The notes beneath the pieces were generated by a model, which was given only the letters and a program-made list of their open reading frames with translations, searched no databases and had not been told where the DNA came from. A DNA stretch of 64,000 bases from Planctomycetes bacterium syqfu (GTDB taxonomy: Bacteria; Planctomycetota; Phycisphaerae; Phycisphaerales; Phycisphaeraceae), in NCBI GenBank assembly GCA_020974905.1, contig CP087563.1:5704001-5768000 (forward strand), given 5' to 3'. Every line of letters begins with the position of its first letter. Positions within the stretch are counted from its first letter, which is position 1. Of the stretch, positions 7,798 to 16,682 are shown one piece after another. The translations under genes and the position numbers were made by a program.

Positions 7798-9168
7798 TCA
7801 GGCTTTTGAGTCGGGCGACTGTTTGGCGGCAATTCGTTTGGCTTTCTTGCCGCTAAACTCCTCCCACCGTTTGACAATGACATCTGCGTATAGCGGATCG
7901 ATTTCCATCAGGAAGGCGTGACGTCCGGTCTGCTCACAACCCATGAGAGTAGAACCGCTGCCACCGAACAGATCCAGGACGTTGTCGCCAGGTTTGGACG
8001 AGTATTGGATGCAGCGAACAGCTAATTCGACGGGTTTCTCCGTCAAATGCACCATGGCCTGTGGGTTCACCTTTTTTACATGCCACAAGTCTGTAGCATT
8101 GTTAGGACCATAGAACTGATGGCCCGCGCCTTCCTTCCAAGCGTAAAAGCAAATCTCGAATGCTCCCATAAAGTCTTTGCGCGTAAGGACTGGATGCTGT
8201 TTGTCCCAGATGACGCACTGGCTGAAGTAGAGTCCTGCAGCCTTGATCGGCGCTGGATAGTTGGCCAGGTTGGCATAGCCTCCCCAGATGTACGCCGAAG
8301 ACCCAGGCTTCATCACGCGCGACGCGTTGGCAAACCAGGCAAGGAGCATTCTGTCAAAGTCTTCGTCACTCACAAAATCGTTTGCCAAGGGGCGATCCTT
8401 GGCTCGCATTTTTTGCTTGGCCTTTTTCCCGTCGGTGGCACCGCGTGCTTTGTCGAAACCTTGGTGATGGAGTTGGGTTTTCTTGTCACCAAAGGAGCTG
8501 AGTCCGGCAGCGATGGCCGTGCTACTGCGCGGTTCAACTCTCACATTATAGGGGGGATCACACGCTAGAAGATCAATGGTTGCGCCATCCAACAGACGGT
8601 CCAAATCTTCCTCCGAACTGCTGTCGCCACACATCAAACGATGGTTACCAAGTATCCAAATATCACCCTTTTGTGTAGTTGCTTCATCCGGTGGTTCAGG
8701 GATGGAATCAGGATCAGTCAAGCCTTCCGACACGCCTTGGGCTTCGGTCATGAGCTTACCCAATTCCTCTTCGTCGAAGGACAAAATGTCCATGTCGAAT
8801 CCACCCTCGCGCAGTTCGTTGAGTTCAATAGGCAGGATCGACAAATCCCACTCGGCGATTTCACCTGTGCGGTTGTCAGCCAGGCGATACGCACGAACCT
8901 GATCGGGCGATAGATCGGTGGCGACATGCACGGGCACCTTGGCCAGGCCCAGCTTCTTGGCAGCCTTCCATCGCGTGTGGCCAGCGATGATCACACCGTC
9001 TTCGTCAATGACGATGGGCTGCCGGAACCCAAACTCCGACAACGATGCAGCCACGGCATCCACTGCCTTGTCATTCAGACGTGGGTTGCGTTCGTAGGGC
9101 TTGACATCCTCGATGTTGCGAAGCTCAACTTTGAAATTGGAAGTGACGATGTCCTGAGTTGCCGTCAT
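7798..9168 (-). CDS. ParB-like domain fused to DNA methyltransferase
   Basis: 456 residues. Residues 15-100 are a ParB/Srx-like domain ('PYERNPRLND', 'IAGHTRWKAAKKLG', 'RAYRLADNRT'). The rest is an amino-methyltransferase with 'DPPYNV' at residues 204-209 and 'DLFGGSGSTLMG' near residue 407. Catalytic motif before SAM motif is the beta-class order, so N6-adenine or N4-cytosine methylation is expected. Such fusions are common in phages and usually act without a partner nuclease; none is seen here. Possible roles are protection from host restriction or regulation of DNA packaging or replication. The target sequence cannot be read from the protein. Confidence 0.92.
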   Translation of the reverse strand: MTATQDIVTSNFKVELRNIEDVKPYERNPRLNDKAVDAVAASLSEFGFRQPIVIDEDGVIIAGHTRWKAAKKLGLAKVPVHVATDLSPDQVRAYRLADNRTGEIAEWDLSILPIELNELREGGFDMDILSFDEEELGKLMTEAQGVSEGLTDPDSIPEPPDEATTQKGDIWILGNHRLMCGDSSSEEDLDRLLDGATIDLLACDPPYNVRVEPRSSTAIAAGLSSFGDKKTQLHHQGFDKARGATDGKKAKQKMRAKDRPLANDFVSDEDFDRMLLAWFANASRVMKPGSSAYIWGGYANLANYPAPIKAAGLYFSQCVIWDKQHPVLTRKDFMGAFEICFYAWKEGAGHQFYGPNNATDLWHVKKVNPQAMVHLTEKPVELAVRCIQYSSKPGDNVLDLFGGSGSTLMGCEQTGRHAFLMEIDPLYADVIVKRWEEFSGKKAKRIAAKQSPDSKA

Positions 9169-9452
9169 AATATCCCTTTAAAAATAGTGTTTTTTGCTTA
9201 AAAATTTTGCGGCGCGTTTTTCGGCAAGTCTGTCTAATAACGTGGCTGGTTCCCGCGACATCACAAAGGTGGTTGCCGGGAAGGAACCATGCCTGGTCGG
9301 CCCACGTTGGCCCCTGTGGCTGACCTCGGCTTTAGTGGTATCGGGCGGCGCCTTAAGCCCGAACGCCACAAGGGCCAACGTGTGGCGATGTGTGGCGAGC
9401 ATGCTTGATGGCGTATTGGCTTTGCAACAGCGGTCCAATTCCCCACCGTTCT

Positions 9453-9473
9453 ATCTGCGTCTAAGACGCAGAT
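9453..9473. repeat. 21-bp palindrome, copy 1
   Basis: ATCTGCGTCT-A-AGACGCAGAT, with perfect 10-base arms. The same palindrome recurs perfectly at 15271-15291, and with one arm change at 9522-9542 (ATCTGCGTC-ATT-GGCGCAGAT). Three copies within 6 kb of one prophage suggest a dimeric protein-binding site or centromere/ParB-type site; several prophage proteins here carry ParB-like domains. Confidence 0.75.
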
Positions 9474-9482
9474 GGGAATTCC

Positions 9483-9507
9483 CTCACTGATACAATTTAT
9501 CAGTGAG
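9483..9507. repeat. Perfect 10-bp hairpin
   Basis: CTCACTGATA and TATCAGTGAG flank CAATT. It lies exactly between two copies of the 21-bp palindrome (9453 and 9522). There is no T tract, so a terminator is unlikely; an operator or RNA hairpin is more plausible. Confidence 0.6.
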
Positions 9508-9521
9508 ACATACAGTTCCTT

Positions 9522-9542
9522 ATCTGCGTCATTGGCGCAGAT
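9522..9542. repeat. 21-bp palindrome, copy 2 (imperfect)
   Basis: ATCTGCGTC-ATT-GGCGCAGAT. One base of the right arm breaks symmetry relative to the perfect copies at 9453 and 15271. It lies 48 bases from copy 1, with the 9483-9507 hairpin between them. Confidence 0.6.
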
Positions 9543-9558
9543 GCGTGGATTACACGGT

Positions 9559-9810
9559 TTAGTAGAGAGGCCCATTCATAGGTTGTCTATGTGAGCCGGA
9601 TCTGTGGTAACTACACCAATCAGAAGAAACCACGATGGGCCACGTTGCATCCCGAAATAATTTATCATCCCTGCCCATGGGACAGGGCGCAGGTGGATAG
9701 TAACGACAGATACCAGGAATCGGATTCACCTGTTCCTGGTCCATATTCTCGTCATGCTCCTGTCGAACAGGTACAAAACAGACACAATTAAAACAGCACG
9801 GTTCACTCAT
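9559..9810 (-). CDS. Cysteine-rich small prophage protein
   Basis: 83 residues starting 'MSEPCCFNCVCFVP', then 'GICRYYPPAPCP', then 'WPIVVSSDWCSYH'. This C..C, GxCR.PP, WP.V...DWC layout recurs in uncharacterised phage and proteobacterial small proteins and probably binds a metal. AAAGGA is visible upstream of the ATG. No function is known to me. It lies alone between the large foldback (9888-10137) and the palindrome-rich region. Confidence 0.65.
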   Translation of the reverse strand: MSEPCCFNCVCFVPVRQEHDENMDQEQVNPIPGICRYYPPAPCPMGRDDKLFRDATWPIVVSSDWCSYHRSGSHRQPMNGPLY

Positions 9811-9887
9811 AAAAAATCCTTTACATAGATTGATTCATATCCCAACGAGGGACGACAAGGGGTGTTAATGGATCATGACATTTTTGC

Positions 9888-10137
9888 CAAGTGGTTTGAA
9901 AGAAGGTCAAAGAAGTGAAAAAAGGTATGTATATAAATAATAAAAATATATATACTTACATTCTTCCTGACCCTTTTTTCTTTTTTCCAACCCTATTGCG
10001 ATCTGCACTTTTCCTTTCTGGGTCTCTAACAGGGATTGAAAAAAGAAAAAAGGGTCGGCACGTTTGTAAACTATCTTTTTGCATCATGTTAAATAGAAAA
10101 CCTTTTTTCATACGTTGACCTTCTTTCAAAGCACTTG
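9888..10137. repeat. 250-bp nested foldback with AT-rich core
   Basis: Outer arms 9888-9910 and 10115-10137 are inverted with 22 of 23 bases matching. A 10-base inner pair lies at 9917-9926 and 10101-10110. A perfect 19-base pair lies at 9969-9987 and 10038-10056 (GACCC followed by T/C tracts). Between the left arms is a very AT-rich block (about 9926-9958). The element begins just after the primase-helicase stop codon at 10141. No convincing gene lies inside. A replication origin, a MITE-like element or a structured RNA are all possible; no clear target-site duplication is seen. Confidence 0.8.
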
Positions 10138-10140
10138 ACA

Positions 10141-12422
10141 CTAAATGGCTTCATACTCAGTACGGGGTCGACCACGCGTTTCAACGGGCTTGCAACGGAT
10201 CAAGCCGGTTAACCGCAGGTTCTCTAAAATTTCGTTGCGATCCTTGGGTGTTAAGTACTGCGTCCGATGACATAAATCACCCTGTGAGATCGTGCCAGCC
10301 TCACGGATCGCGCGTAACACCTTCTTCTGCTTGGCATCAAAAAGGCCTTCAGCGATCCATTGGCTGGCAATGAAAACGGTGCGTTGTGTGGTGTACTCGG
10401 AGACGCGGCATGCCCATTGCGCGGCGTCTGCATCAATGACAGGATTTTCCTTGCAGCAACTACATGCATAGATCAATGCCAGGCGACATGCTTTTTCCTC
10501 AGCACGTCCCCAGATTGGTGCATAGCTTTCATCATGGGCCATCTGCACATCGGACCGCTGAGCCAAGTCGTCAAAAATTGCATCGGCATCATCGGTGCTT
10601 TCGATGATCCGTGGCTTGGGGTAGACGGATTCAATATTGCCACCAGTCGGTGAAAAATGTTTCCACCAACGTGCGGTTTCAATCAGGCGTTCCGGAGGAT
10701 CAGTGGCTTTACGACGTTCACGCGATGGCCGCGTCAGGGTTTCAAAAAAGAGCAGGCGTCCGACAAAGCCATCTTCGATACCTTCCTTCGTCAGGCTTTC
10801 ATACATGGCACGTGGTGTACTGGTGCCATAGATACAGCGCAGGGTTGGACAATACTTTTATTGCGTTTGGCATCGGCATAACCTTTGCCACGGTAGGTGC
10901 GATTCGCATTGGTGAACAATCGCATGAAGGTGGTGATGGCACTATAGATATTGGGCGATGTGCGTGGATCACCCATGGTCCGCAGGTAACGTCCAAACTC
11001 GTCGAACTGAAACAGAATCGCCGGACGTGTTTCCAGCGCGGTGAGTATTGCAGCATCGCTGGTCACTTCTTCGTTACCCAACAGGTCTACGTCAGCCTGT
11101 TCGAGAATGGTGTCGTTGACTTCACGTGGTTTATCCTTACCAGCACTGGAGAGCGCAATGCCGATGATGTAAAGATTGGTGCGATTGCCACGTTCATCGC
11201 GCACTTTGCGTGCAGCCAAGACTGCCTGAAGCATAATGGCGCCAGCCAGTGCTAGAACGGGTTGATAGCGATGAGCGTTCTGCAAGGTGTAATCCACCAC
11301 ATCACCGACGAATCCAGGCACGGTGAGCAGATCTTCAGGAAACGGGCCAGGGTCAATGATCTTTTGACGCAAAGAAGTATCCTCATCATCGTCGCGATCA
11401 TGTTTGCCTTGGCAGACAATGCCTGAGATATCGACATCGGCATTGCTCTGTCCGTCACTACCAAAGCCAAGTTCGCTTAGTGCCCGTGCCGCAGCGGAGA
11501 AATCACCGCTATGTTCCAGGAGCGTGTAGACATGGAATGGTGAATAATATTTCTGAGCTTCAAACGGATGCGCGTTGGTTGAGAAGACGGAAAACACGCC
11601 GTTTTTAAGTGTCGCCGAATGGTTGACGGATTTACCGGGCCGACGCCAACGCTCGTTTTCACCGGGTTGATCCAACACCCAATCGTGCTTCAGCAACCAT
11701 TCACGCACATCACCACGCTTGTTGAAATCATCACCCGGTCTATCGGTTCTCCATGTCGTATTGTGCGAATGGTCCGACGCACATTGGCCATTGTGCGAAG
11801 ACAATTCGTACATGTCTGAATTGTTCGCCGATGTGCGACTGACATTCGCACCTGTGGTAGCTGCTTCGGACACATACTCGTTGAGTTGCCAAGCTGCTTC
11901 CAGTAGTACGTCACGCTCAGTCTCCGTGAGAATAGGCAGATTGGCGATATCACCTTGCGTAAGTTCATAGGCATGCGTCGGGGCACACAGGAACAGCCCA
12001 CCTTCACCGCGCGTTTCGATCAAGGTATGAACCGTGTCGTCGGTTTTACGCTGGGCCAATTTGAGATTACCACTGATCGGTACATCACATTGATAGATCA
12101 CATGGCTGCCCCCGGAAGGTGTCGATTCGATCACCAAGCGATTGCGGAGATCGGCGGGAATCGCCTTCAACCATGCAGGCAACAACTCGCCGCCGCCATC
12201 GAAATCGATGATCTCCAGGTTGCCCGATACCTTGCCGCAGATGATGCACAGTCCATCGTTCCACGACCAGGAAGACAATTCGGCAGACGTTGGAATGCGC
12301 TGCTGGAACTGCTTCCACTTGCCAATGGCCGGACGTTTTTCCGCACGGATTGCAGGCAAGACACACAAACCGGCGTCCAGATAGGCTTGCGCAGCTTTTA
12401 ATTGGGATTTAGATTCACTCAT
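10141..12422 (-). pseudogene. DUF3987 primase-helicase, frame broken near 10842
   Basis: Two adjacent minus frames make one protein of about 760 residues. The N-terminus 'AAQAYLDAGLCVLPAIRAEKRPAIGKW' and 'LEIIDFDGGGE' is a bifunctional primase-polymerase (PrimPol) domain. The middle and C-terminus match DUF3987-type phage helicases ('IIGIALSSAGKDKPREVN', 'LFQFDEFGRYL', then 'IYGTSTPRAMYESLTKEGIEDGFVGRLLFFE'). The frame shifts at the CCC run (GGG on plus, 10842-10844): one extra C would join the halves as '...SIVQPLRCIYGTSTP...'. Either a real mutation or a homopolymer sequencing error. The start is ATG 12422, or TTG 12434 overlapping the helicase stop. Confidence 0.8.
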
Positions 12423-12430
12423 AAAAACGA

Positions 12431-14176
12431 TCAAAAAGGAATGTCATCGTCGGGCCATTCGGTCCACGGTTGATCGGGCGATGTCGTACTGGCTACCGTT
12501 TCACGTTCATCGCTACCGTCCACGCGCGGTGGAATTGCCCCCAATTCGTAATTGGTAATGCGGTCGAATTTTTCACCGGTGACTGAGCGAACGGTGATGG
12601 ATAAGGGTTGAGCTAAAGCACCGTTTTCAGCTAACTCGACAGCCTGTTCTACGCTGTCGGGCATCGGTTCGCTGGATCGGGCCTGCCACCATGTTTGGGC
12701 TTTCTGCCATGCGTAGCTGCCCTTGGGATGTGCGACACAGATCCATTCACTGTGGTAATCGTTGAAGCCGCAGCGGTAATCGACACGCAAGGTTTTGGGA
12801 TGCTCAGGTGGTGCGCCACGCTTGGTGTGGATGCTGTAATAGACAGACGACACGTCGTAATCGGTCTCGGTCACTTCACCGGATAGCACACCAGCAGTCG
12901 AAGCACTACCGTCATGTTTGTCACGTTCAGGTGGTGGGAACTCATGGCCACAATCCGGACACACGCTGTAGGACGCATGGATCAATGCTTGGCAGTTGGG
13001 ACACTCCTTAGCTGGTGCATCGTTATTGCCTTTGCGATCCGATTTATCCTTAATCTGTAAGGCATCGACGGGGCCGTGGCGCAGGATGTTGCCGCCGAAG
13101 TCCAGTACCAGGCAGTTGGTTTTGGCCGGATGCAAGCGGAATCCCCGCCCCAGCATCTGGTAATAAAGTCCCGGCGAGTTGGTCGGACGCAGCAATGCAA
13201 CACAATCAATGTTGGGTGCATCGAAGCCGGTGGTCAGTACATTGACGTTGACCAGATACTTGAGATTACCATCCTTGAACCTGCGGAGAATGTCATCGCG
13301 GAAGATGCCGGAACTGTCGCCGCAGACGAATCCGCACTCGTGGCCCATGTCACCCAAGACGCGCTGCACGTGTTGGGCATGCTGCACACTGGCCGCAAAG
13401 ATCAATACCGAATTGCGGTCGCGTGTCTGTTCGACGATCTCCCGGCAGGCCGAGTGAACCAAGGCATCGTCATCCATCAACGCTTCGACTTCACCTGCGA
13501 TAAATTCACCAGCCCGTATGTGCAATCCTGATGTGTCAGCCTTGCGTCGGCCAGCCTTGGTTTTGAGGGGGCACAGGTAGCCCTGCGCAATTAGTTCCCT
13601 GACACCCACTTCAAAGCAGACGTGGTTGAGTAGATTGTCGGGACCGCAGATGGTTCCGCTGGTCATGCGGTACGGTGTGGCGGTCAACCCGATCAACCGG
13701 ACATTGGGATTGATTACCTTGGCATCCTGCAAGAACTGCTGATACATGCCCTCGCCATTGGGCGGGAGCATATGAGCTTCATCGATCAGAATCAGATCGA
13801 ACGAATCCAACTCAGCAGCTTTACGATAGACCGACTGAATCCCAGCCACAATGATGGCATGGTCAGTGTCCCGGCTTTTTAAGCCTGCCGAATAACACCC
13901 AATTTGATGCCATAAGTCTGGAGCCATTGCGTGAAGTTTGTCTACGGCCTGCTCGATCAGTTCCTTCACGTGAGCCAAGATGAGCACGCGACCATCCCAC
14001 TGTGTGACCGCATCACGACAGATCGTCGCCATCAGGGGCGTTTTGCCCCCAGCTGTCGGGATAACAACACAAGGGTTGTCATCCCGACAGCGCAGATGCT
14101 CATACACAGCATTAACCGCTTCAGCCTGATACGGGCGCAGTTGAATCACAGGTAGTTGTTCACAAGCCTGTATCAA
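12431..14176 (-). CDS. SF2 DEAH-type helicase with zinc ribbon
   Basis: 581 residues with all superfamily 2 motifs: Q-like 'RPYQAEAV', Walker A 'PTAGGKT', 'DEAH', 'LTATP', and 'QMLGRGFRL' as motif VI. Residues about 393-420 add a zinc ribbon 'CPNCQALIHASYSVCPDCGHEF'. The architecture is that of UvrB/type III restriction-like phage helicases that open replication forks or remodel recombination intermediates. It overlaps the ParB-like gene upstream by 4 bases and abuts the primase-helicase downstream, so it belongs to the replication operon. Confidence 0.9.
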   Translation of the reverse strand: MIQACEQLPVIQLRPYQAEAVNAVYEHLRCRDDNPCVVIPTAGGKTPLMATICRDAVTQWDGRVLILAHVKELIEQAVDKLHAMAPDLWHQIGCYSAGLKSRDTDHAIIVAGIQSVYRKAAELDSFDLILIDEAHMLPPNGEGMYQQFLQDAKVINPNVRLIGLTATPYRMTSGTICGPDNLLNHVCFEVGVRELIAQGYLCPLKTKAGRRKADTSGLHIRAGEFIAGEVEALMDDDALVHSACREIVEQTRDRNSVLIFAASVQHAQHVQRVLGDMGHECGFVCGDSSGIFRDDILRRFKDGNLKYLVNVNVLTTGFDAPNIDCVALLRPTNSPGLYYQMLGRGFRLHPAKTNCLVLDFGGNILRHGPVDALQIKDKSDRKGNNDAPAKECPNCQALIHASYSVCPDCGHEFPPPERDKHDGSASTAGVLSGEVTETDYDVSSVYYSIHTKRGAPPEHPKTLRVDYRCGFNDYHSEWICVAHPKGSYAWQKAQTWWQARSSEPMPDSVEQAVELAENGALAQPLSITVRSVTGEKFDRITNYELGAIPPRVDGSDERETVASTTSPDQPWTEWPDDDIPF

Positions 14177-15006
14177 TCGTTCGCCTCCTCAGGCAATGGG
14201 TACTGCTCGACGGAGGCTGGATAAATGCGACTGGGATTTTCACCCTTGAGCCAGGCAGCCAGTACGCGCTCGACCTTGCCATAGCGTTGTGCACGTTGGC
14301 AATACGATGTGCCACGACTGGTGATCAGGTATTGCCGCAGTTGAACGATGACACTTTCATGGCTTGATGTCACAATGCCGGTGGCCAATTTGCGACAGAA
14401 ATCCCTGAGCATGGCATGGTCCACCGAATAGGTTGCCCGCGCAATGACTGACCGTGTGGTGGCAGTGCATAGACCGCGAGCAAATGCAACGACAGGCAAG
14501 TGCTCCATGGCAAACGTGATGGCATCGTGATGCGTGCGCAGCAACTGGGAAGTTTCAGATGGAGACAGACTCGGGGGATTACCAAAACCACCGAGCATGC
14601 TGCGGAGAATGGCCAGGTGGTGATTGTTCACATCACCGTTTTCACCTGCGATATTAAGAATGTCTGCCATCGAGCGGGTCTTGCCACAATCGATGGCCAT
14701 CATCACTTCCGGGGGGACATTGCGCCAGACGTACATATCCACGGTTATGCCGGACATGGTGATCGCCCACAGACGATGCTGGCCATCAAGCAAGGTGCCA
14801 TTGGGATCAAAGGCAATACCAACATGAGTCAGCCGCCACTTGCCATCGGTCATGTCACGTGCCAGGCGATGGACATGTTTGTCGGACACTTTGCGGTTGT
14901 TGGTGTTGGTGGTTTCGAGCCAGCGTAGTGCCATGTCGGGTGTGACACTGACGCGTTCGACGGTGGGGACGTTCTTGATCGTTTGGGGTTGTTGGGTGGT
15001 GATCAT
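14173..15006 (-). CDS. ParB/Srx-like phage protein (DGQHRL type)
   Basis: 277 residues. The N-terminal third has the ParB-like signature 'GIAFDPNGTLLDGQHRLWAITMSG' preceded by 'HVHRLARDMTDGKWRLT', a pattern common in actinophage and other phage proteins. The C-terminal part is helical. The ParB fold can bind nucleotide and sometimes cut DNA, but no role is established for this group. It overlaps both neighbours by 4 bases (ATGA), so it is translated with the next ParB-like gene. One CTTCCGGGGG word at 14706 encodes 'PPEV' here. Confidence 0.75.
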   Translation of the reverse strand: MITTQQPQTIKNVPTVERVSVTPDMALRWLETTNTNNRKVSDKHVHRLARDMTDGKWRLTHVGIAFDPNGTLLDGQHRLWAITMSGITVDMYVWRNVPPEVMMAIDCGKTRSMADILNIAGENGDVNNHHLAILRSMLGGFGNPPSLSPSETSQLLRTHHDAITFAMEHLPVVAFARGLCTATTRSVIARATYSVDHAMLRDFCRKLATGIVTSSHESVIVQLRQYLITSRGTSYCQRAQRYGKVERVLAAWLKGENPSRIYPASVEQYPLPEEAND

Positions 15007-15728
15007 GCAGCGCCTTCCTTCTGTTCCTGGAGATATTGGTTTAAGGATGCGAGTAATTGATGGGCATAATCCGCACCCATGGCCGAGACGATCGCGCGGG
15101 CACCATAGGTTGGATCATGCGGGAGATTGAGATTGGTTTGAGCTAATGCGGGGCGTGACTGACGGATGGGATGAAGTGCGTTGGAACGATGAGCAGTCGG
15201 CTTACGATTAGATTTCTGCTGATGTGTTTTGCCGCCGCGTTTGTACTTGACCGCTTGGGGCTTGGGTTCTATCTGCGTCTTAGACGCAGATAGACTGTCG
15301 CGAAAACTTCGTGCCATTTTTTCACTGACACCACATTGTCTGGCTATTTCACGTGCGGACCATTGCATCCATTCCTCGTCTTCAAACATGACGAGCAAAG
15401 CTTTGCGTTTGTCAGCATTGGTTCGACGCAGACCATGTGTGGCATTGGCACCCACTGAGTACAGGATCGCGTCACGTTGCGTGCCCTGACGAATGTCGGC
15501 AAAGACATATTCACAATCGATCTTTTTGTTGGCCCAATAGCGATGAAAGCCGTCAGCTAACCAATAATTCACGCCGTCAAAAAAGACCGTCACTGGCGGC
15601 AAATTAAAACCCGAACCGTAGAGTTCGGCATAGTCGGCCACCACTTGCTCGTCGATGGCCACGCGCGGTTGCGTGCCACCATCGATGCGAATCTGTTCGA
15701 GTTTGAGTGTTTGATTTTTAGTTGTCAT
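15003..15728 (-). CDS. ParB-like nuclease domain protein with HTH
   Basis: 241 residues from the ATG at 15728; a longer frame reads back through RusA and is unlikely. The ParB-like domain includes 'LPPVTVFFDGVNYWLADGFHRYWAN' and 'GANATHGLRRTNADKRKAL'. An HTH follows ('WSAREIARQCGVSEKMARSFRDSL'), then a basic linker. This layout resembles chromosome-partitioning ParB/Spo0J without its N-terminal arm. The perfect palindrome at 15271-15291 lies inside its own coding sequence at the end of the HTH, as parS-like or autoregulatory sites sometimes do. Confidence 0.78.
   Translation of the reverse strand: MTTKNQTLKLEQIRIDGGTQPRVAIDEQVVADYAELYGSGFNLPPVTVFFDGVNYWLADGFHRYWANKKIDCEYVFADIRQGTQRDAILYSVGANATHGLRRTNADKRKALLVMFEDEEWMQWSAREIARQCGVSEKMARSFRDSLSASKTQIEPKPQAVKYKRGGKTHQQKSNRKPTAHRSNALHPIRQSRPALAQTNLNLPHDPTYGARAIVSAMGADYAHQLLASLNQYLQEQKEGAA
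15271..15291. repeat. 21-bp palindrome, copy 3
   Basis: ATCTGCGTCT-T-AGACGCAGAT inside the ParB-like gene. It is the exact reverse complement of the copy at 9453-9473. A perfect palindrome kept inside coding DNA points to a binding site for a dimer. Confidence 0.75.
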
Positions 15729-16131
15729 TGAGATATTCACTTTCAAGGCTGGACATCGGGCTGCCGCATAACGGGCAGCGATGAAGTGGGTACTCATGGA
15801 TTCGCACGACGAGTTGGCCACCGGGGATGGGCAATTTGCGTTGCGAAATAAGCAAATCGATCTGCGAGTCATCACAGTAAATTCCGGCATGTTGCATCGA
15901 GTCCAGAGCAGCTTTCTGGATGTTGTCCAAATCGCGTCGGCGACGATCCGGTGGGAAGGCGTCCATTGCCAGGGCAAGGCGACCGTCCCTTGGAGGTTGG
16001 CCGCCCATGCCTTGGCACTGCGTCATCACTTGCTGGCGATACGCACGGCCACCACGACTGATGAGTGTTCGCCCCCGGAAGTGTCGCCAGTAGTGATTAA
16101 CTGATGGTGGGTAAGGTAAGACTAATTCCAT
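15718..16131 (-). CDS. rusA: RusA-type Holliday junction resolvase
   Basis: 137 residues from the ATG at 16131, chosen because AGAAGG lies 8 bases upstream. The RusA pattern is clear: 'LVLPYPPSVNHYWRH' at the start, then 'FPPDRRRRDLDNIQKAALDSMQHAGIYCDDSQIDLL' with the catalytic Asp cluster. It resolves four-way junctions made during phage recombination and replication. A short C-terminal extension 'CPLCGSP' could bind zinc and is not part of minimal RusA. It overlaps the ParB-like gene by 11 bases. Confidence 0.9.
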   Translation of the reverse strand: MELVLPYPPSVNHYWRHFRGRTLISRGGRAYRQQVMTQCQGMGGQPPRDGRLALAMDAFPPDRRRRDLDNIQKAALDSMQHAGIYCDDSQIDLLISQRKLPIPGGQLVVRIHEYPLHRCPLCGSPMSSLESEYLNDN

Positions 16132-16142
16132 GTGACACCTTC

Positions 16143-16622
16143 TCATCGTTTCCAGGGCGGTGTGCTGCCCGAAGTCTGCAGTGATTGGGTGTTGGATGTT
16201 TCGTTTGCATTGCTGACAGTCTGCTTGGTCTTCGGTTCGTATCCTTTGACCTCGTTGCTCAAATCACCTGTATCAGGTCGTTTTTTGAGTTTGACGTTGA
16301 TGATCAACGGCAGGTTATGCAGGTCGACACTGTCATTGGGTTTCATGACATTGACTGCGCGACAGATGGCTGACAGGTCGCCCTGTGCGATTTTCACAGC
16401 AGTTGCGTTGGGGTTTTCCAGGTTCAAGCGTGACCAGAGTTGCCTGCCCTTGTAATCGCCTTCCAGAATGCTGAAGGTGAGCTCAAGGTAGCTGCCGTTC
16501 CCGGATTTTGTTTGCTTGGTTTCCGATGCAGTGATCGCTGCCAAGTACTTGCCCGCGGGGATCGGCTCAAATGAACTGTTGGGTTCGACATCATGTGCGT
16601 TAAAGCCATTGAGATTAGCCAT
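16143..16622 (-). CDS. DUF669 ssDNA-binding-like phage protein
   Basis: 159 residues with the DUF669 pattern: 'FEPIPAGKYLAAITASETKQTKSGNGSYLELTFSILEGDYKGRQLWSRLNLEN' and 'AICRAVNV'. Proteins of this family usually sit beside phage recombination genes and are thought to act like single-strand DNA-binding proteins. The C-terminus is polar and disordered ('ANETSNTQSLQTSGS'). The Sak4-like gene lies 60 bases upstream and rusA 11 bases downstream. Confidence 0.85.
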   Translation of the reverse strand: MANLNGFNAHDVEPNSSFEPIPAGKYLAAITASETKQTKSGNGSYLELTFSILEGDYKGRQLWSRLNLENPNATAVKIAQGDLSAICRAVNVMKPNDSVDLHNLPLIINVKLKKRPDTGDLSNEVKGYEPKTKQTVSNANETSNTQSLQTSGSTPPWKR

Positions 16623-16682
16623 AGGGATATTGCTCCATTAGTTGGGAAATGGTTGTTGACAAAAAATGCTTGTTTTTAAGGG

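Larger units (their letters stand above)
9169..9558. other. Region with palindromes; coding status uncertain
   Basis: About 390 bases between the methyltransferase start and the small cysteine-rich gene. It contains two copies of the ATCTGCGTC palindrome and a perfect 10-bp hairpin. A minus-strand frame 9261-9575 (104 codons, overlapping the upstream gene by 17 bases) reads 'ICANDADKELYVSLINCISEGIPICVLDADR', which could be real, but it degrades into an Arg/Pro-rich tail. A second minus frame (9178-9438) is also open. I cannot decide between a small gene and a regulatory spacer. Confidence 0.4.

Noticed and set aside
6102-7883. A 593-codon open frame on the minus strand
   Set aside because: It lies fully antisense to five plus-strand genes that have ribosome sites and family motifs (HARE-HTH). 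Its composition (many Val/Leu/Gly/Cys/Arg runs) is typical of an antisense shadow.
9194-9490. Plus-strand frame of 98 codons between the methyltransferase and the cysteine-rich gene
   Set aside because: No ribosome site, low-complexity composition, and it crosses the palindromes. Kept as part of an uncertain region only.
10141-12434. Programmed ribosomal frameshift in the primase-helicase
   Set aside because: No X-XXY-YYZ heptamer or clear downstream pseudoknot is visible at the joint; a one-base loss in a CCC run is simpler.
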